Shown here piece after piece: positions 41,450 through 49,302 of a DNA stretch of 50,623 nucleotides. Numbering within the stretch: the first letter of the stretch is position 1; each line of letters begins with the position of its first letter. Position numbers and translations under genes: made by a program. The notes under the pieces are model-generated. The model had not been told where the DNA came from, did no database searches, and saw only the letters and a list, made by a program, of their open reading frames with translations. The stretch comes from Conexibacter sp. (GTDB lineage: Bacteria; Actinomycetota; Thermoleophilia; Solirubrobacterales; 70-9): assembly GCA_018263295.1 (NCBI GenBank), contig JADFCZ010000034.1, positions 1-50,623 on the forward strand. Reading direction: 5' to 3'.

Positions 41450-42528
41450 GCGCGTCCTCTCGCGGCGAGGATCTCGGCGGCGACCCTGTCCGCCGCGTCG
41501 GGTCGTGCCAGCGATCGCGACGCGGCGCTCATCGTCTCGAGCCGGGCGCGGTCGGCGAGCAGCGGCTCGACCTCGGCCCGGAGCCGCTCAGCGTCGAGAT
41601 CGGCGTCCTCGACGATCGTGGCCGCGCCGGCGTCCGCCATCCAGCGCGCGTTCGCGTGCTGGTGCCGGCCCGACGCATACGGGTAGGGCACGAGGACGGC
41701 GGGCCGGCCGGCGGCGGTCAGCTCGAAGACCGAGCCGCCGGACCGGCAAAGGACGAGGTCGGAGGCCGCGAGGGCGTCGCCGAGGTCGGGCAGGTACTCG
41801 AGCAGCGTGTACCTCGCGGCGCCCTCGAGGTCGGAGGCGACGGCCGGGAAGTCGCGGGAGCCGGCGATGTGGAGGACGTGGAACGGCCGCTCGGCCGCCG
41901 GCCCGGCGGGACCGAACGCATCCGCGGCGGCACGATTGATCCGCAGTGCGCCGAGGCTGCCGCCGAAGATCAGGAGGCAAGCGACGTCGGGGTCGATCCC
42001 GAACCGCTCGCGGGCGGCGGCGCGATCGGCCTTGACGATCGCCGCCGGCACCGGCCTGCCGGTGACGAGGTAGCGGTCGTCCTCGCGGCCCGCGATCGGG
42101 AACGCCAGACAGACCCGCCGGGCGCGCCGCGCGAGCAGGCGGTTCGTCAGCCCGAGGTGGCTGTCGGCCTCGGTCAGGACCAGCGGGAGCCGCATCCGGA
42201 TCGCCGCCATCCCCGCCGGAGCGGCGACGTAGCCGCCGCCGCCCATGACCGCCTCGGCGCCGCGGTCGGCGAGGTAGCGGCGCGCCACCCGGACGGCCGC
42301 CAGCGACTTGCCGACTGCCCGCGCGGCCTCGAGCGGGTTGCCGCGGTCGATCCCGGCGACGTCGAGGAAGTCGATCTCGTAGCCCGCGGCGGGGACCAGA
42401 TCCGCCTCGGCCCGGTCGCGGGTGCCGACGAAGCTGACCTCGGCGCCGCGCTCAGCGAGCGCGTCGGCGACGGCCAGCGCCGGCACCACGTGCCCCGCTG
42501 TGCCGCCGGCTGCGATCACCACCCGCAC
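41446..42528 (-). CDS. murG: Lipid II synthase, UDP-GlcNAc transferase MurG
   Basis: MurG transfers GlcNAc to lipid I on the inner face of the membrane. The nucleotide-sugar transferase motif IAAGGTAGHVVPALAVADAL is at residues 5-24. GGGGYVAAPAG and LTEADSHLGLTNRLLA follow, and in the C-terminal domain LLIFGGSLGALRIN and LVLCRSGGSVFELTAAGRPAVLVPYP. The GTG at 42528 is preceded by AGAGGGGG with 5-base spacing. That makes 360 residues and a 77-base overlap with the end of ftsW, much longer than other junctions here. Confidence 0.95.
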   Translation of the reverse strand: MRVVIAAGGTAGHVVPALAVADALAERGAEVSFVGTRDRAEADLVPAAGYEIDFLDVAGIDRGNPLEAARAVGKSLAAVRVARRYLADRGAEAVMGGGGYVAAPAGMAAIRMRLPLVLTEADSHLGLTNRLLARRARRVCLAFPIAGREDDRYLVTGRPVPAAIVKADRAAARERFGIDPDVACLLIFGGSLGALRINRAAADAFGPAGPAAERPFHVLHIAGSRDFPAVASDLEGAARYTLLEYLPDLGDALAASDLVLCRSGGSVFELTAAGRPAVLVPYPYASGRHQHANARWMADAGAATIVEDADLDAERLRAEVEPLLADRARLETMSAASRSLARPDAADRVAAEILAARGRA

Positions 42529-43783
42529 GCGAACCCCCTCTGGCGGCGGGGCGGCGGGTCTGCGGCGCGCGGCGGGTCGAGGCGCCCCCGTCGACGACCC
42601 GAAGCCGCCTGCCGGATCGCGCCGACGCTGCTCCGGCACGCCCGCCGTTGGCCACGTTCAACAGCAGGCCGACGGCGGCGAGCGTCATGATCAGGCTGCT
42701 GTTTCCGTAGGAGACGAATGGCAGTGTGACTCCGGTCAGGGGTGCCAGGCCCAGGACGGCGAAGAGGTTGATCGACGCCTGGACCAGAATCATCGCCGTC
42801 AACCCGGCGGCGAGCAGGCGACCGTAGCGATCCTTGGCCTTCTGAGCGGTCCGGAAGCCCGCGTAGCCGAGCAGCATGTAGAGCCCGACGAGCAGCGAGA
42901 TCCCGATCAGGCCGAGCTCCTCGCCGATGACGGCGGCGATCATGTCGGTGTGGGCCTCGGGCAGGTAGAAGGCCTTCTGGACGCTCTCGCCGATCCCGAC
43001 TCCGAAGATGCCCCCGGACCCGAGGGCGATCGACGCCTGCTGACTCTGAAAGCCGGCGCCGGCGGCGTCCGCGCCCGGATTGATGAAGGTGGTCAGGCGC
43101 TCCATCCGGTAGGGCTCCATCGCGACGGCGACGACGACGAGGAGGAGCAGGAGCCCCGCGATGATCGCGAGGTGGCGGATCTTCGCGCCGCCGGCGATCA
43201 GGAGCGCCGCCATCGAGAACGCGGTGACCATCGCCGTGCCGAGGTCGGGCTCGACCACGATCAGGGCGCAGACGGCTCCGGCGACGAGCAGGATCGGCCG
43301 CATGCTGTGGAGATCGCGGGTCAGCTGCGGGCGGTCGGTGAGCATGCTCACCCCGTAGAGGACCAGCGCGAGCTTGGCGATCTCCGACGACTGGATCTGG
43401 ATCGGGCCGAACTCGAGCCAGCGCTGCGCCCCGTTGGCGGAGCTGCCCATGACCTTGGTGACCAGCAGCAGGCCGACGGCCGCGATCAGGAACGTCCCGG
43501 TCAACCGCCTGACGTCGGCCAGCCGCTGCATCGAGATGATCTTCATCCCGATCAGCCCGACGGCACCGAACATCAGCGTCTTCTTCAGGAAGGCGAGGCT
43601 GTCGCCGTCGTTGAGCAGCGACGCGCTCGAGCTCGCGCTGAAGACCATCACCGCGCCGAACGTGAGCAGGCACATCGTCGCCGTCAGGAGCAGCGTGTAC
43701 TCGAGCGGCTTCTCCTTCGGCCGCGACTTCGAGCGTCCACGGAACGGGATGCCGTTGCGGATGCCGGCGGCGATGCCGCTCAT
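42452..43783 (-). CDS. ftsW: Lipid II polymerase/flippase-family division protein FtsW
   Basis: A SEDS glycosyltransferase that polymerises lipid II at the septum with FtsI. About ten membrane helices, with the family markers VFSASSSASLL, GSSANGAQRWLEFGPIQIQSSEIAKL, VEPDLGTAMV, SGGIFGVGIGESVQKAFYLPEAHTDMIAAVIGEELG and TGVTLPFVSYGNSSLIM. The C-terminal tail of about 60 residues is Arg/Gly/Ala-rich, low in conservation, and overlaps murG. Length is 443 residues. The ATG overlaps the murD stop by four bases. Confidence 0.95.
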   Translation of the reverse strand: MSGIAAGIRNGIPFRGRSKSRPKEKPLEYTLLLTATMCLLTFGAVMVFSASSSASLLNDGDSLAFLKKTLMFGAVGLIGMKIISMQRLADVRRLTGTFLIAAVGLLLVTKVMGSSANGAQRWLEFGPIQIQSSEIAKLALVLYGVSMLTDRPQLTRDLHSMRPILLVAGAVCALIVVEPDLGTAMVTAFSMAALLIAGGAKIRHLAIIAGLLLLLVVVAVAMEPYRMERLTTFINPGADAAGAGFQSQQASIALGSGGIFGVGIGESVQKAFYLPEAHTDMIAAVIGEELGLIGISLLVGLYMLLGYAGFRTAQKAKDRYGRLLAAGLTAMILVQASINLFAVLGLAPLTGVTLPFVSYGNSSLIMTLAAVGLLLNVANGGRAGAASARSGRRLRVVDGGASTRRAPQTRRPAARGGSRAGGDRSRRHSGARGAGAGRRRRAR

Positions 43784-45132
43784 CGCAGGCCCTCGACGAT
43801 CTCGCGGAACCGGCGACCGCGCTCCTCGTAGTCAGCGAAGGCGTCGAAGCTCGCGCACGCGGGCGCGAGGAGCACGGTCTCCCCCGGGCTCGCGGCGGCG
43901 GCGGCGTCGGCGACGGCCGTGGCGAGATCGCCGCTGCGGTGCAGCGGAACGCCGGCCGGAGCGAGGTCCTCGGCGAGCTGTTCGGCGGCCTCGCCGATCA
44001 GGTAACAGGCGGAGCAGTGGTCGGTGACGGCCGGGACCAGGTCGCCGAACCTCTCCCCCTTGAGGCTGCCCCCGAAGATCGCGTGAACGCCCTCGCCGAA
44101 CGAGACGAGCGCCGCCCGGGCAGCGGCGACGTTGGTGGCCTTGGAGTCGTTGACATAGGTGACGCCGCCGATCTCGGCGACCGGCTCGAGGCGATGGGCG
44201 ACCCCGGCGAAGGAGGCGAGCCCGCGGGCGACGCCGTCACGCGGGACGCCGGCCGCCAGCGCGGCGGCGGCGACCGCCATCGCGTTGCGGAGGTTGTGCT
44301 CGCCCGCGAGCGCAAGGTCCTGGCGCTCGATCAGCACGCCCTCGCCGTCGCTGATCGCGCCGTCGGCGAAGCGGATCGCGCAGTCCCCGGCCGCGCAGTC
44401 GACGCCGTAGCGGACACGGCGAGCCGACCCGGGGACCTCGGCCCCCGCGAGGACGGGCTCGTCGGCGTCCCAGATCGCCGTCGCCGCCGGCGGCTGTGAG
44501 GCGAAGATCCGCAGCTTCGCGTCGAGGTAGGCGCCGAGGGTGCCGTGGCGGTCGAGGTGGTCGGGGCTGAAGTTGAGCAGGACCGCGACCTCGGGGGCGA
44601 AGGCCTCGGAGTCCTCGAGCTGGAAGGAGGAGCACTCGCAGACGACCGTCGCCTCGAGGTCGGAGCCGGCGGCGAGCGAGGCGAGCGGGGTCCCGACGTT
44701 GCCGGCGACGGCAACGGGCATCCCCGCCTCCGCGAAGACGTGGCCGAGCCACTCGGTGACGGTCGTCTTCCCGTTCGTCCCGGTGACCGCCACGAAGCGG
44801 TTCGCGGAGAGCCGCCAGCCCAGCTCGAGCTCGCCGAGCACGACCTTCCCGCGCTCTCGCGCGGCGGCGACGACCGGGGCGTCCTGAGGAACGCCCGGGC
44901 TCTTGATCAGACAGTTCACGCCGTCGAGCAGGTGGAGTCCGTCGCCATTCAGATCGAGTTCGACGCCGAGGTCCGCAAGCCTTCCGGCACCGGGAGGACT
45001 TCCCCGATCGGTGCCGTACACGCGCTCCCCGCGCGCGACCAGCGCCTCCGCCGCCGCGATGCCCGAGCGGGCCAGCCCGACGACCAGGAAGGGACCTTCG
45101 GGCAGGGGCGGTCGCGGGATCTCGGAGGCCAC
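43780..45132 (-). CDS. murD: UDP-N-acetylmuramoylalanine--D-glutamate ligase
   Basis: MurD adds D-glutamate to UDP-MurNAc-L-Ala. LVVGLARSGIAAAEAL is at about 17-32, the ATP loop AVTGTNGKTTVTEWLG near 113-128, CECSSFQLEDSEAFAPEVAVLLNFSPDHLDRHGT follows with the carbamylated-Lys region, and YVNDSKATNV in the C-terminal domain. Length is 450 residues. The GTG start at 45132 has no clear ribosome binding site or well-placed -10. A 221-base gap with a very large inverted repeat separates it from mraY. Confidence 0.95.
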   Translation of the reverse strand: MASEIPRPPLPEGPFLVVGLARSGIAAAEALVARGERVYGTDRGSPPGAGRLADLGVELDLNGDGLHLLDGVNCLIKSPGVPQDAPVVAAARERGKVVLGELELGWRLSANRFVAVTGTNGKTTVTEWLGHVFAEAGMPVAVAGNVGTPLASLAAGSDLEATVVCECSSFQLEDSEAFAPEVAVLLNFSPDHLDRHGTLGAYLDAKLRIFASQPPAATAIWDADEPVLAGAEVPGSARRVRYGVDCAAGDCAIRFADGAISDGEGVLIERQDLALAGEHNLRNAMAVAAAALAAGVPRDGVARGLASFAGVAHRLEPVAEIGGVTYVNDSKATNVAAARAALVSFGEGVHAIFGGSLKGERFGDLVPAVTDHCSACYLIGEAAEQLAEDLAPAGVPLHRSGDLATAVADAAAAASPGETVLLAPACASFDAFADYEERGRRFREIVEGLR

Positions 45133-45186
45133 GTGTAGAAGCTTCGCTGCCGGTCAGGACGTACCTGTGGGGCTGCTGGATGCCCC

Positions 45187-45257
45187 GGCCGGGCGGGGTG
45201 TGCCCGCCGGCCTCCGGCGCTTACGGAGTTCGGCCGGCGGGCACCCCCCGCCCGGCC
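45187..45257. repeat. 26-base-arm inverted repeat between mraY and murD
   Basis: Arm 1 (45187-45212) begins GGCCGGGCGGGG and arm 2 (45232-45257) is its reverse complement at 25 of 26 positions. The 19-base loop holds a small TCCG/CGGA stem. It is extremely GC-rich, has no T tract, and lies inside an otherwise tightly packed operon. Candidate dispersed repeat, terminator or RNA-processing site. Confidence 0.8.
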
Positions 45258-45353
45258 TTCGTGGGATCGCAGGCGGCATCCGCGCTGACCCCGATCTACT
45301 CCCGCATACGGGCGTAAACCTCCTCAGCGGAACCACCTCGACCCCGCGGTCCG

Positions 45354-46370
45354 TCAGCCGATTGAGTTCTGGAAGAGGGTGTAGCCGATGCCGGCCAGGA
45401 CGGCGCCGATGATCCAGAAGCGGATCATGATCTTCGTCTCCGACCAGGCCATCATCTCGAAGTGGTGGTGGAGCGGAGCCATCAGAAAGACGCGGCGGCG
45501 GAACGACTTGAAGGTGAAGACCTGGATCGCCACCGAGAGCGCCTCGATGACGAAGATCCCGCCGAGGACGATGAGCAGGACCTCGGTCTGGGTCATGATC
45601 GCGAGCCCGGCGATCGCTCCGCCGAGGCCGAGCGAGCCGGTGTCGCCCATGAAGATCGTCGCCGGGAACGAGTTGAACCAGAGGAAGCCGACCGAGGCGC
45701 CGACGAAGCAGGCCGAGAGCAGCGCCAGGTCCTCCTGCCCGGTCGTGATCGTGATCGCCAGGTAGGAGAGGAAGACGATCGCGCAGCAGCCGGCGGCGAG
45801 GCCGTCGAGGCCGTCGGTGAGATTGACGCCGTTGCTGGCGCCGGCGAGGACGAGGAAGCTGAGGACGACGTAGACGACCGGGCCGAGGTAGATCTCGGCG
45901 TCGAAGAGGCGGATCTGCAGGCTCGGGTCGAGCCCGATCTCCTGGAAGGCGACCCACCAGAGGATCACCGCCAGGGCGATCTGACACGAGAGCTTCCAGC
46001 GGGCGCTGAGCCCGAGCGAGCGACGCTTGACGATCTTGATCCAGTCGTCGGCGAAGCCGATCGCGGCGCTCCCGAGCGCGACCCCGAAGACGTTGAGGCT
46101 CTCGGTGTCGCGGTCGGAGAGCACGAGGTAGGGCACCGCGATCGCGGTGAAGATGATCAGCCCGCCCATCGTCGGGGTGCCGGCCTTCGTGTGGTGACCC
46201 TGCGGCCCCTCCTCGCGGATCTGCTGGCCGAACTCGCGCTCGCGCAGCCGCTCGATGAACTTCGGGCCGAGGAAGATCGTGATCAGCATCGCGGCCATCC
46301 CCGCGATCAGGATCGCCCCGCGATCGATCGGGACGGTGCTGAGCCCGTTCGACTGCGCGAGCGCGATCAA
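45354..46370 (-). CDS. mraY: Phospho-N-acetylmuramoyl-pentapeptide transferase MraY
   Basis: MraY makes lipid I from undecaprenyl phosphate and UDP-MurNAc-pentapeptide. About ten membrane helices. The catalytic Asp pairs are in GFADDWIKIVKRRSLGL, GVNLTDGLDGLAAG and FMGDTGSLGLGG, and the HHHFE motif is near residue 300. GHHTKAGTPTMGGL is the usual first cytoplasmic loop. The TTG start at 46370 overlaps the murF stop by four bases (TTGA) and fits the family N-terminus (338 residues); a longer in-frame extension runs inside murF and is rejected. Confidence 0.96.
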   Translation of the reverse strand: MIALAQSNGLSTVPIDRGAILIAGMAAMLITIFLGPKFIERLREREFGQQIREEGPQGHHTKAGTPTMGGLIIFTAIAVPYLVLSDRDTESLNVFGVALGSAAIGFADDWIKIVKRRSLGLSARWKLSCQIALAVILWWVAFQEIGLDPSLQIRLFDAEIYLGPVVYVVLSFLVLAGASNGVNLTDGLDGLAAGCCAIVFLSYLAITITTGQEDLALLSACFVGASVGFLWFNSFPATIFMGDTGSLGLGGAIAGLAIMTQTEVLLIVLGGIFVIEALSVAIQVFTFKSFRRRVFLMAPLHHHFEMMAWSETKIMIRFWIIGAVLAGIGYTLFQNSIG

Positions 46371-47743
46371 CCCGGCTCCCCCTCGCCCATCCGGGCGATG
46401 AGGCCGTCGGTGAGGCGCTCGAGGCCGACCGAGCGCGAGCCCTTGATCAGCGCGACGTCGCCCTCGGCGAGCTCGGCGGCGACGAGCTCGACCGCGGCGT
46501 CTGCGTCCGGCGCCCAAGCGTCGGGTGAGTAGTCGCGGGCCAGGTCGCCGACTCCGATCATGCGATCGATGCCGCGATCACGGACGAGCGCTCCGACCTC
46601 CGCGTGAAACGACCCTGACTGAGGCCCGAGCTCGGCCATGCCGCCGAGCACCGCGACCGTCCGGCGCCCGTCCTCGGATTCGGCGCCGGCGAGGTTCTCG
46701 ACCGCGGCTCGCATCGAGATCGGATTCGCGTTGTAGCAGTCGTTGAGCAGCAAGATGCGCCCGGGAAGCTCGATCCGCTCGCCGCGCAGGCGCGAGAACT
46801 CTATCCGCGCGGTCCGCGCCGCCATCGCCTCCGGATCGAGGTCGAGCGCGACGCCGATCGAGATTGCGCAGAGCGCGTTGCGGAGGTTGTGCTCCTCGCT
46901 GAACGGGAACTCGAAGTCGGCCTCGCCGTGCGGCGTCCCGATCCGCGCCCGGGTCCGGCCTCCCTCCCTCGACGCCGACAGCGCGAAGACGTCGCCGCCG
47001 GGTCCGAACGTGAAGACCTCGAGCGAGTCGCGGAGGTGCGGGCTCAGCGCCTCCTCGTCCTCGGGGATGACCGCCCGCCCCTCCTCGCCGAGGCCGTGGA
47101 GGATCTCCGCCTTGGCCTCGACGATCGCCTCGAAGGTGCCGAGCAGCTCGAGGTGGACAGGACCCACGTTCGTGATCGCGGCGACGTCCGGCTCGGCGAT
47201 CTCGCAGAGCTCGGCGATCTGGCCCATCCCGCGCATCGCCATCTCCATCACCAGCAACTCGGTCTCCGGCGGCGCGGCGAGGATCGCGAGCGGCATCCCG
47301 ATCTCGGTGTTGAAGTTCTCGGGGCTGGCGTGGACGCGGCGCGGCAGGATCGCCCGGCAGATGTCCTTGACCGACGTCTTCCCGGTCGAGCCGGTGATCC
47401 CGACCGTGGGGCAGCCGAGCTCGCGGCGCCAGGCGCGGGCGAGGTGCTGCAGCGCCGGCAGCGGCTCGTCGACCGCGAAGATTCGCGCCCCCGGTTGCGA
47501 GCGCTCGAGCTCGGCGCCGTGCTCGCGCCCGACGACGACGCCCCAGGCGCCGTCCGCCAGCGCCCCGGCGGCGTAGACGCCCCCGTCCTGATTCGCGCCG
47601 GGCAACCCGAAGAAGAGGTCGCCGGGCCCGACCTCGCGCGAGTCGATGACCGCCCGCCCGGGTCGCGAGCCGTCCTCGGTCTCGGGTGCCGGCTCGGCCG
47701 CCCCGACGGCGGCCGCGATCCGGTCGGGGGCGAGCTCGATCAC
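46367..47743 (-). CDS. murF: UDP-N-acetylmuramoyl-tripeptide--D-alanyl-D-alanine ligase
   Basis: MurF adds D-Ala-D-Ala to complete the pentapeptide. The N-terminal substrate domain includes IDSREVGPGDLFFGLPG. The ATP loop is VGITGSTGKTSVKDI near residue 115. NTEIGMPLAIL, MAMRGMGQIAELCEIAEPDVAAITNVGPVHLELLG and LLNDCYNANPISM are family hallmarks. The GTG start at 47743 overlaps the murE stop by four bases (GTGA), giving 458 residues; the open frame further upstream lies inside murE. Confidence 0.96.
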   Translation of the reverse strand: MIELAPDRIAAAVGAAEPAPETEDGSRPGRAVIDSREVGPGDLFFGLPGANQDGGVYAAGALADGAWGVVVGREHGAELERSQPGARIFAVDEPLPALQHLARAWRRELGCPTVGITGSTGKTSVKDICRAILPRRVHASPENFNTEIGMPLAILAAPPETELLVMEMAMRGMGQIAELCEIAEPDVAAITNVGPVHLELLGTFEAIVEAKAEILHGLGEEGRAVIPEDEEALSPHLRDSLEVFTFGPGGDVFALSASREGGRTRARIGTPHGEADFEFPFSEEHNLRNALCAISIGVALDLDPEAMAARTARIEFSRLRGERIELPGRILLLNDCYNANPISMRAAVENLAGAESEDGRRTVAVLGGMAELGPQSGSFHAEVGALVRDRGIDRMIGVGDLARDYSPDAWAPDADAAVELVAAELAEGDVALIKGSRSVGLERLTDGLIARMGEGEPG

Positions 47744-49242
47744 GCGCCGCTCCCGGCGGCGAGGCGCTCGAGCTCCTCCCGCGCGACCTCGCGGTCGTCG
47801 AAGGGGATCTTCCGGCCGCCCTCGAACTCCTGGCCCTGCTCGTGGCCCTTGCCGGCGATCACCACGAGATCGCCGGGCGCGGCCCGGCCGAGAGCCAGCG
47901 CGATCGCCGCCCGGCGGTCGGGCTCGACCACGGTGCATTCGCGGCGGTCGGGGGCGATCCCCTCGAGAACCTGCTCGATGATCGCGCCGGGGTCCTCCGA
48001 GCGCGGGTTGTCGGAGGTGACCACCGCGAGGTTCGAGAGCTCGGAGCCGGCCCGTCCCATCAGCGGCCTCTTCATCGGATCGCGGTCGCCGCCGCAGCCG
48101 AAGGCGCAGATCAGGTCGCCGTCGGTCAGCCGGCGGGCGGCGCGGAGGACGTTCTCCAGCGAGTCGGGAGTGTGGGCGTAGTCGACGAGCACGCCGAAGG
48201 ACTGACCCGCGTCGATCGGCTCCATCCGCCCCGGCACCGGGTCCGCGGCGGCGAGCCCGGCGACCGCGACGTCGACGCCGACCCCGAGCGCGATGGCGGA
48301 GCCGAGCGCGGCGAGCGCGTTCTCGACGTTGAAGTGACCGGGGAGCCTGAATCGCACCGGGCGCGGCTCGCCGGCGCCGTGGAGCGTGAAGCTGCCCCCG
48401 GAGGCATCGAAAGCGACGTCGTGCGCGGTCAGATCGGCGAGGTGCCCGGCCGCGGAGACCGTCGTCAGCCGCGGCCCGCCGGAGCCCCCGACGTCGGCCG
48501 CGAGCCGCTCGCCGTAGGAGTCGTCGACGTTGACCACAGCCGCCCCGGGCGCCGTCCCGCCCGGCCCCGGCACGAAGAGCAGGCGCTTGGCGGCGAAGTA
48601 GTCCTCCATGTCGGCGTGGAAGTCGAGGTGGTCCTGGGTCAGGTTCGTGAAGGCGGCGACGTCGAAATCGATCGAGTCGGCGCGCCCCAGCGAGAGCGCG
48701 TGCGAGGAGACCTCCATCGCGCAGGCCGTGTCGCCGGCATCGAGCATCGCCCGGAACGTCCGCTGGAGGTCGATCGCCTCCGGCGTCGTCCGCTCGACCG
48801 GCTCCTCGCGGCCGCCGACGACCTGCTTGACGGTTCCGAGCAGCCCGCAGCGGATGCCGGCGTGCTCGAGGATCGAGCGGACGAGGAAGGCGGTCGTCGT
48901 CTTCCCGTTCGTCCCGGTGATGCCGACCATCCGCAGTTCCGCGCTCGGATCGCCGAAGAAGCGCGCCGCGATCGGTCCCATCGCCGCGCGCGAGTCGGCG
49001 ACGACGAGCTGCGGGACGTCGACTCCGAGCGGCCGCTCCACGACGAGCGCCGCGGCGCCCGCGGCGACCACGGCGGGCGCGAAGTCGTGGCCGTCGGCGC
49101 TCGACCCGCGGACGCAGAAGAACAGCGTCCCGGGCCCCGCCTTGCGGCTGTCGAAGGCGACGTCGGCGATCTCCGGATCGTCGCCGCCGACGATCCGCGC
49201 AGCCCCCTCCGGCAGCGCGGCGCTTAGGTCGGCGAGCCTCAT
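47740..49242 (-). CDS. murE: UDP-N-acetylmuramoyl-tripeptide synthetase, meso-diaminopimelate-adding MurE
   Basis: MurE adds the third residue of the stem peptide. The ATP loop VGITGTNGKTTTAFLVR is near residue 108, the carbamylated-Lys region and SSHALSLGR follow, and TSDNPRSEDPGAII carries the DNPR motif that selects meso-diaminopimelate rather than lysine. The cell wall is therefore predicted to be of the mDAP type. Length is 500 residues. The ATG has TAGAAT eight bases upstream and no ribosome binding site. The 60-base gap after ftsI suggests a separate internal promoter at murE. Confidence 0.97.
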   Translation of the reverse strand: MRLADLSAALPEGAARIVGGDDPEIADVAFDSRKAGPGTLFFCVRGSSADGHDFAPAVVAAGAAALVVERPLGVDVPQLVVADSRAAMGPIAARFFGDPSAELRMVGITGTNGKTTTAFLVRSILEHAGIRCGLLGTVKQVVGGREEPVERTTPEAIDLQRTFRAMLDAGDTACAMEVSSHALSLGRADSIDFDVAAFTNLTQDHLDFHADMEDYFAAKRLLFVPGPGGTAPGAAVVNVDDSYGERLAADVGGSGGPRLTTVSAAGHLADLTAHDVAFDASGGSFTLHGAGEPRPVRFRLPGHFNVENALAALGSAIALGVGVDVAVAGLAAADPVPGRMEPIDAGQSFGVLVDYAHTPDSLENVLRAARRLTDGDLICAFGCGGDRDPMKRPLMGRAGSELSNLAVVTSDNPRSEDPGAIIEQVLEGIAPDRRECTVVEPDRRAAIALALGRAAPGDLVVIAGKGHEQGQEFEGGRKIPFDDREVAREELERLAAGSGA

Positions 49243-49250
49243 CGCGAGCG

Positions 49251-49256
49251 ATTCTA
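49251..49256 (-). promoter_or_regulatory. -10-like element, leaderless promoter for murE and genes below it
   Basis: TAGAAT on the minus strand lies 8 bases before the murE ATG. The same hexamer precedes def. Confidence 0.55.
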
Positions 49257-49302
49257 GGAACGCGAGAGGCGGGGACGGGCGCCGGCCGCAGCGCGGTCGC
49301 GG

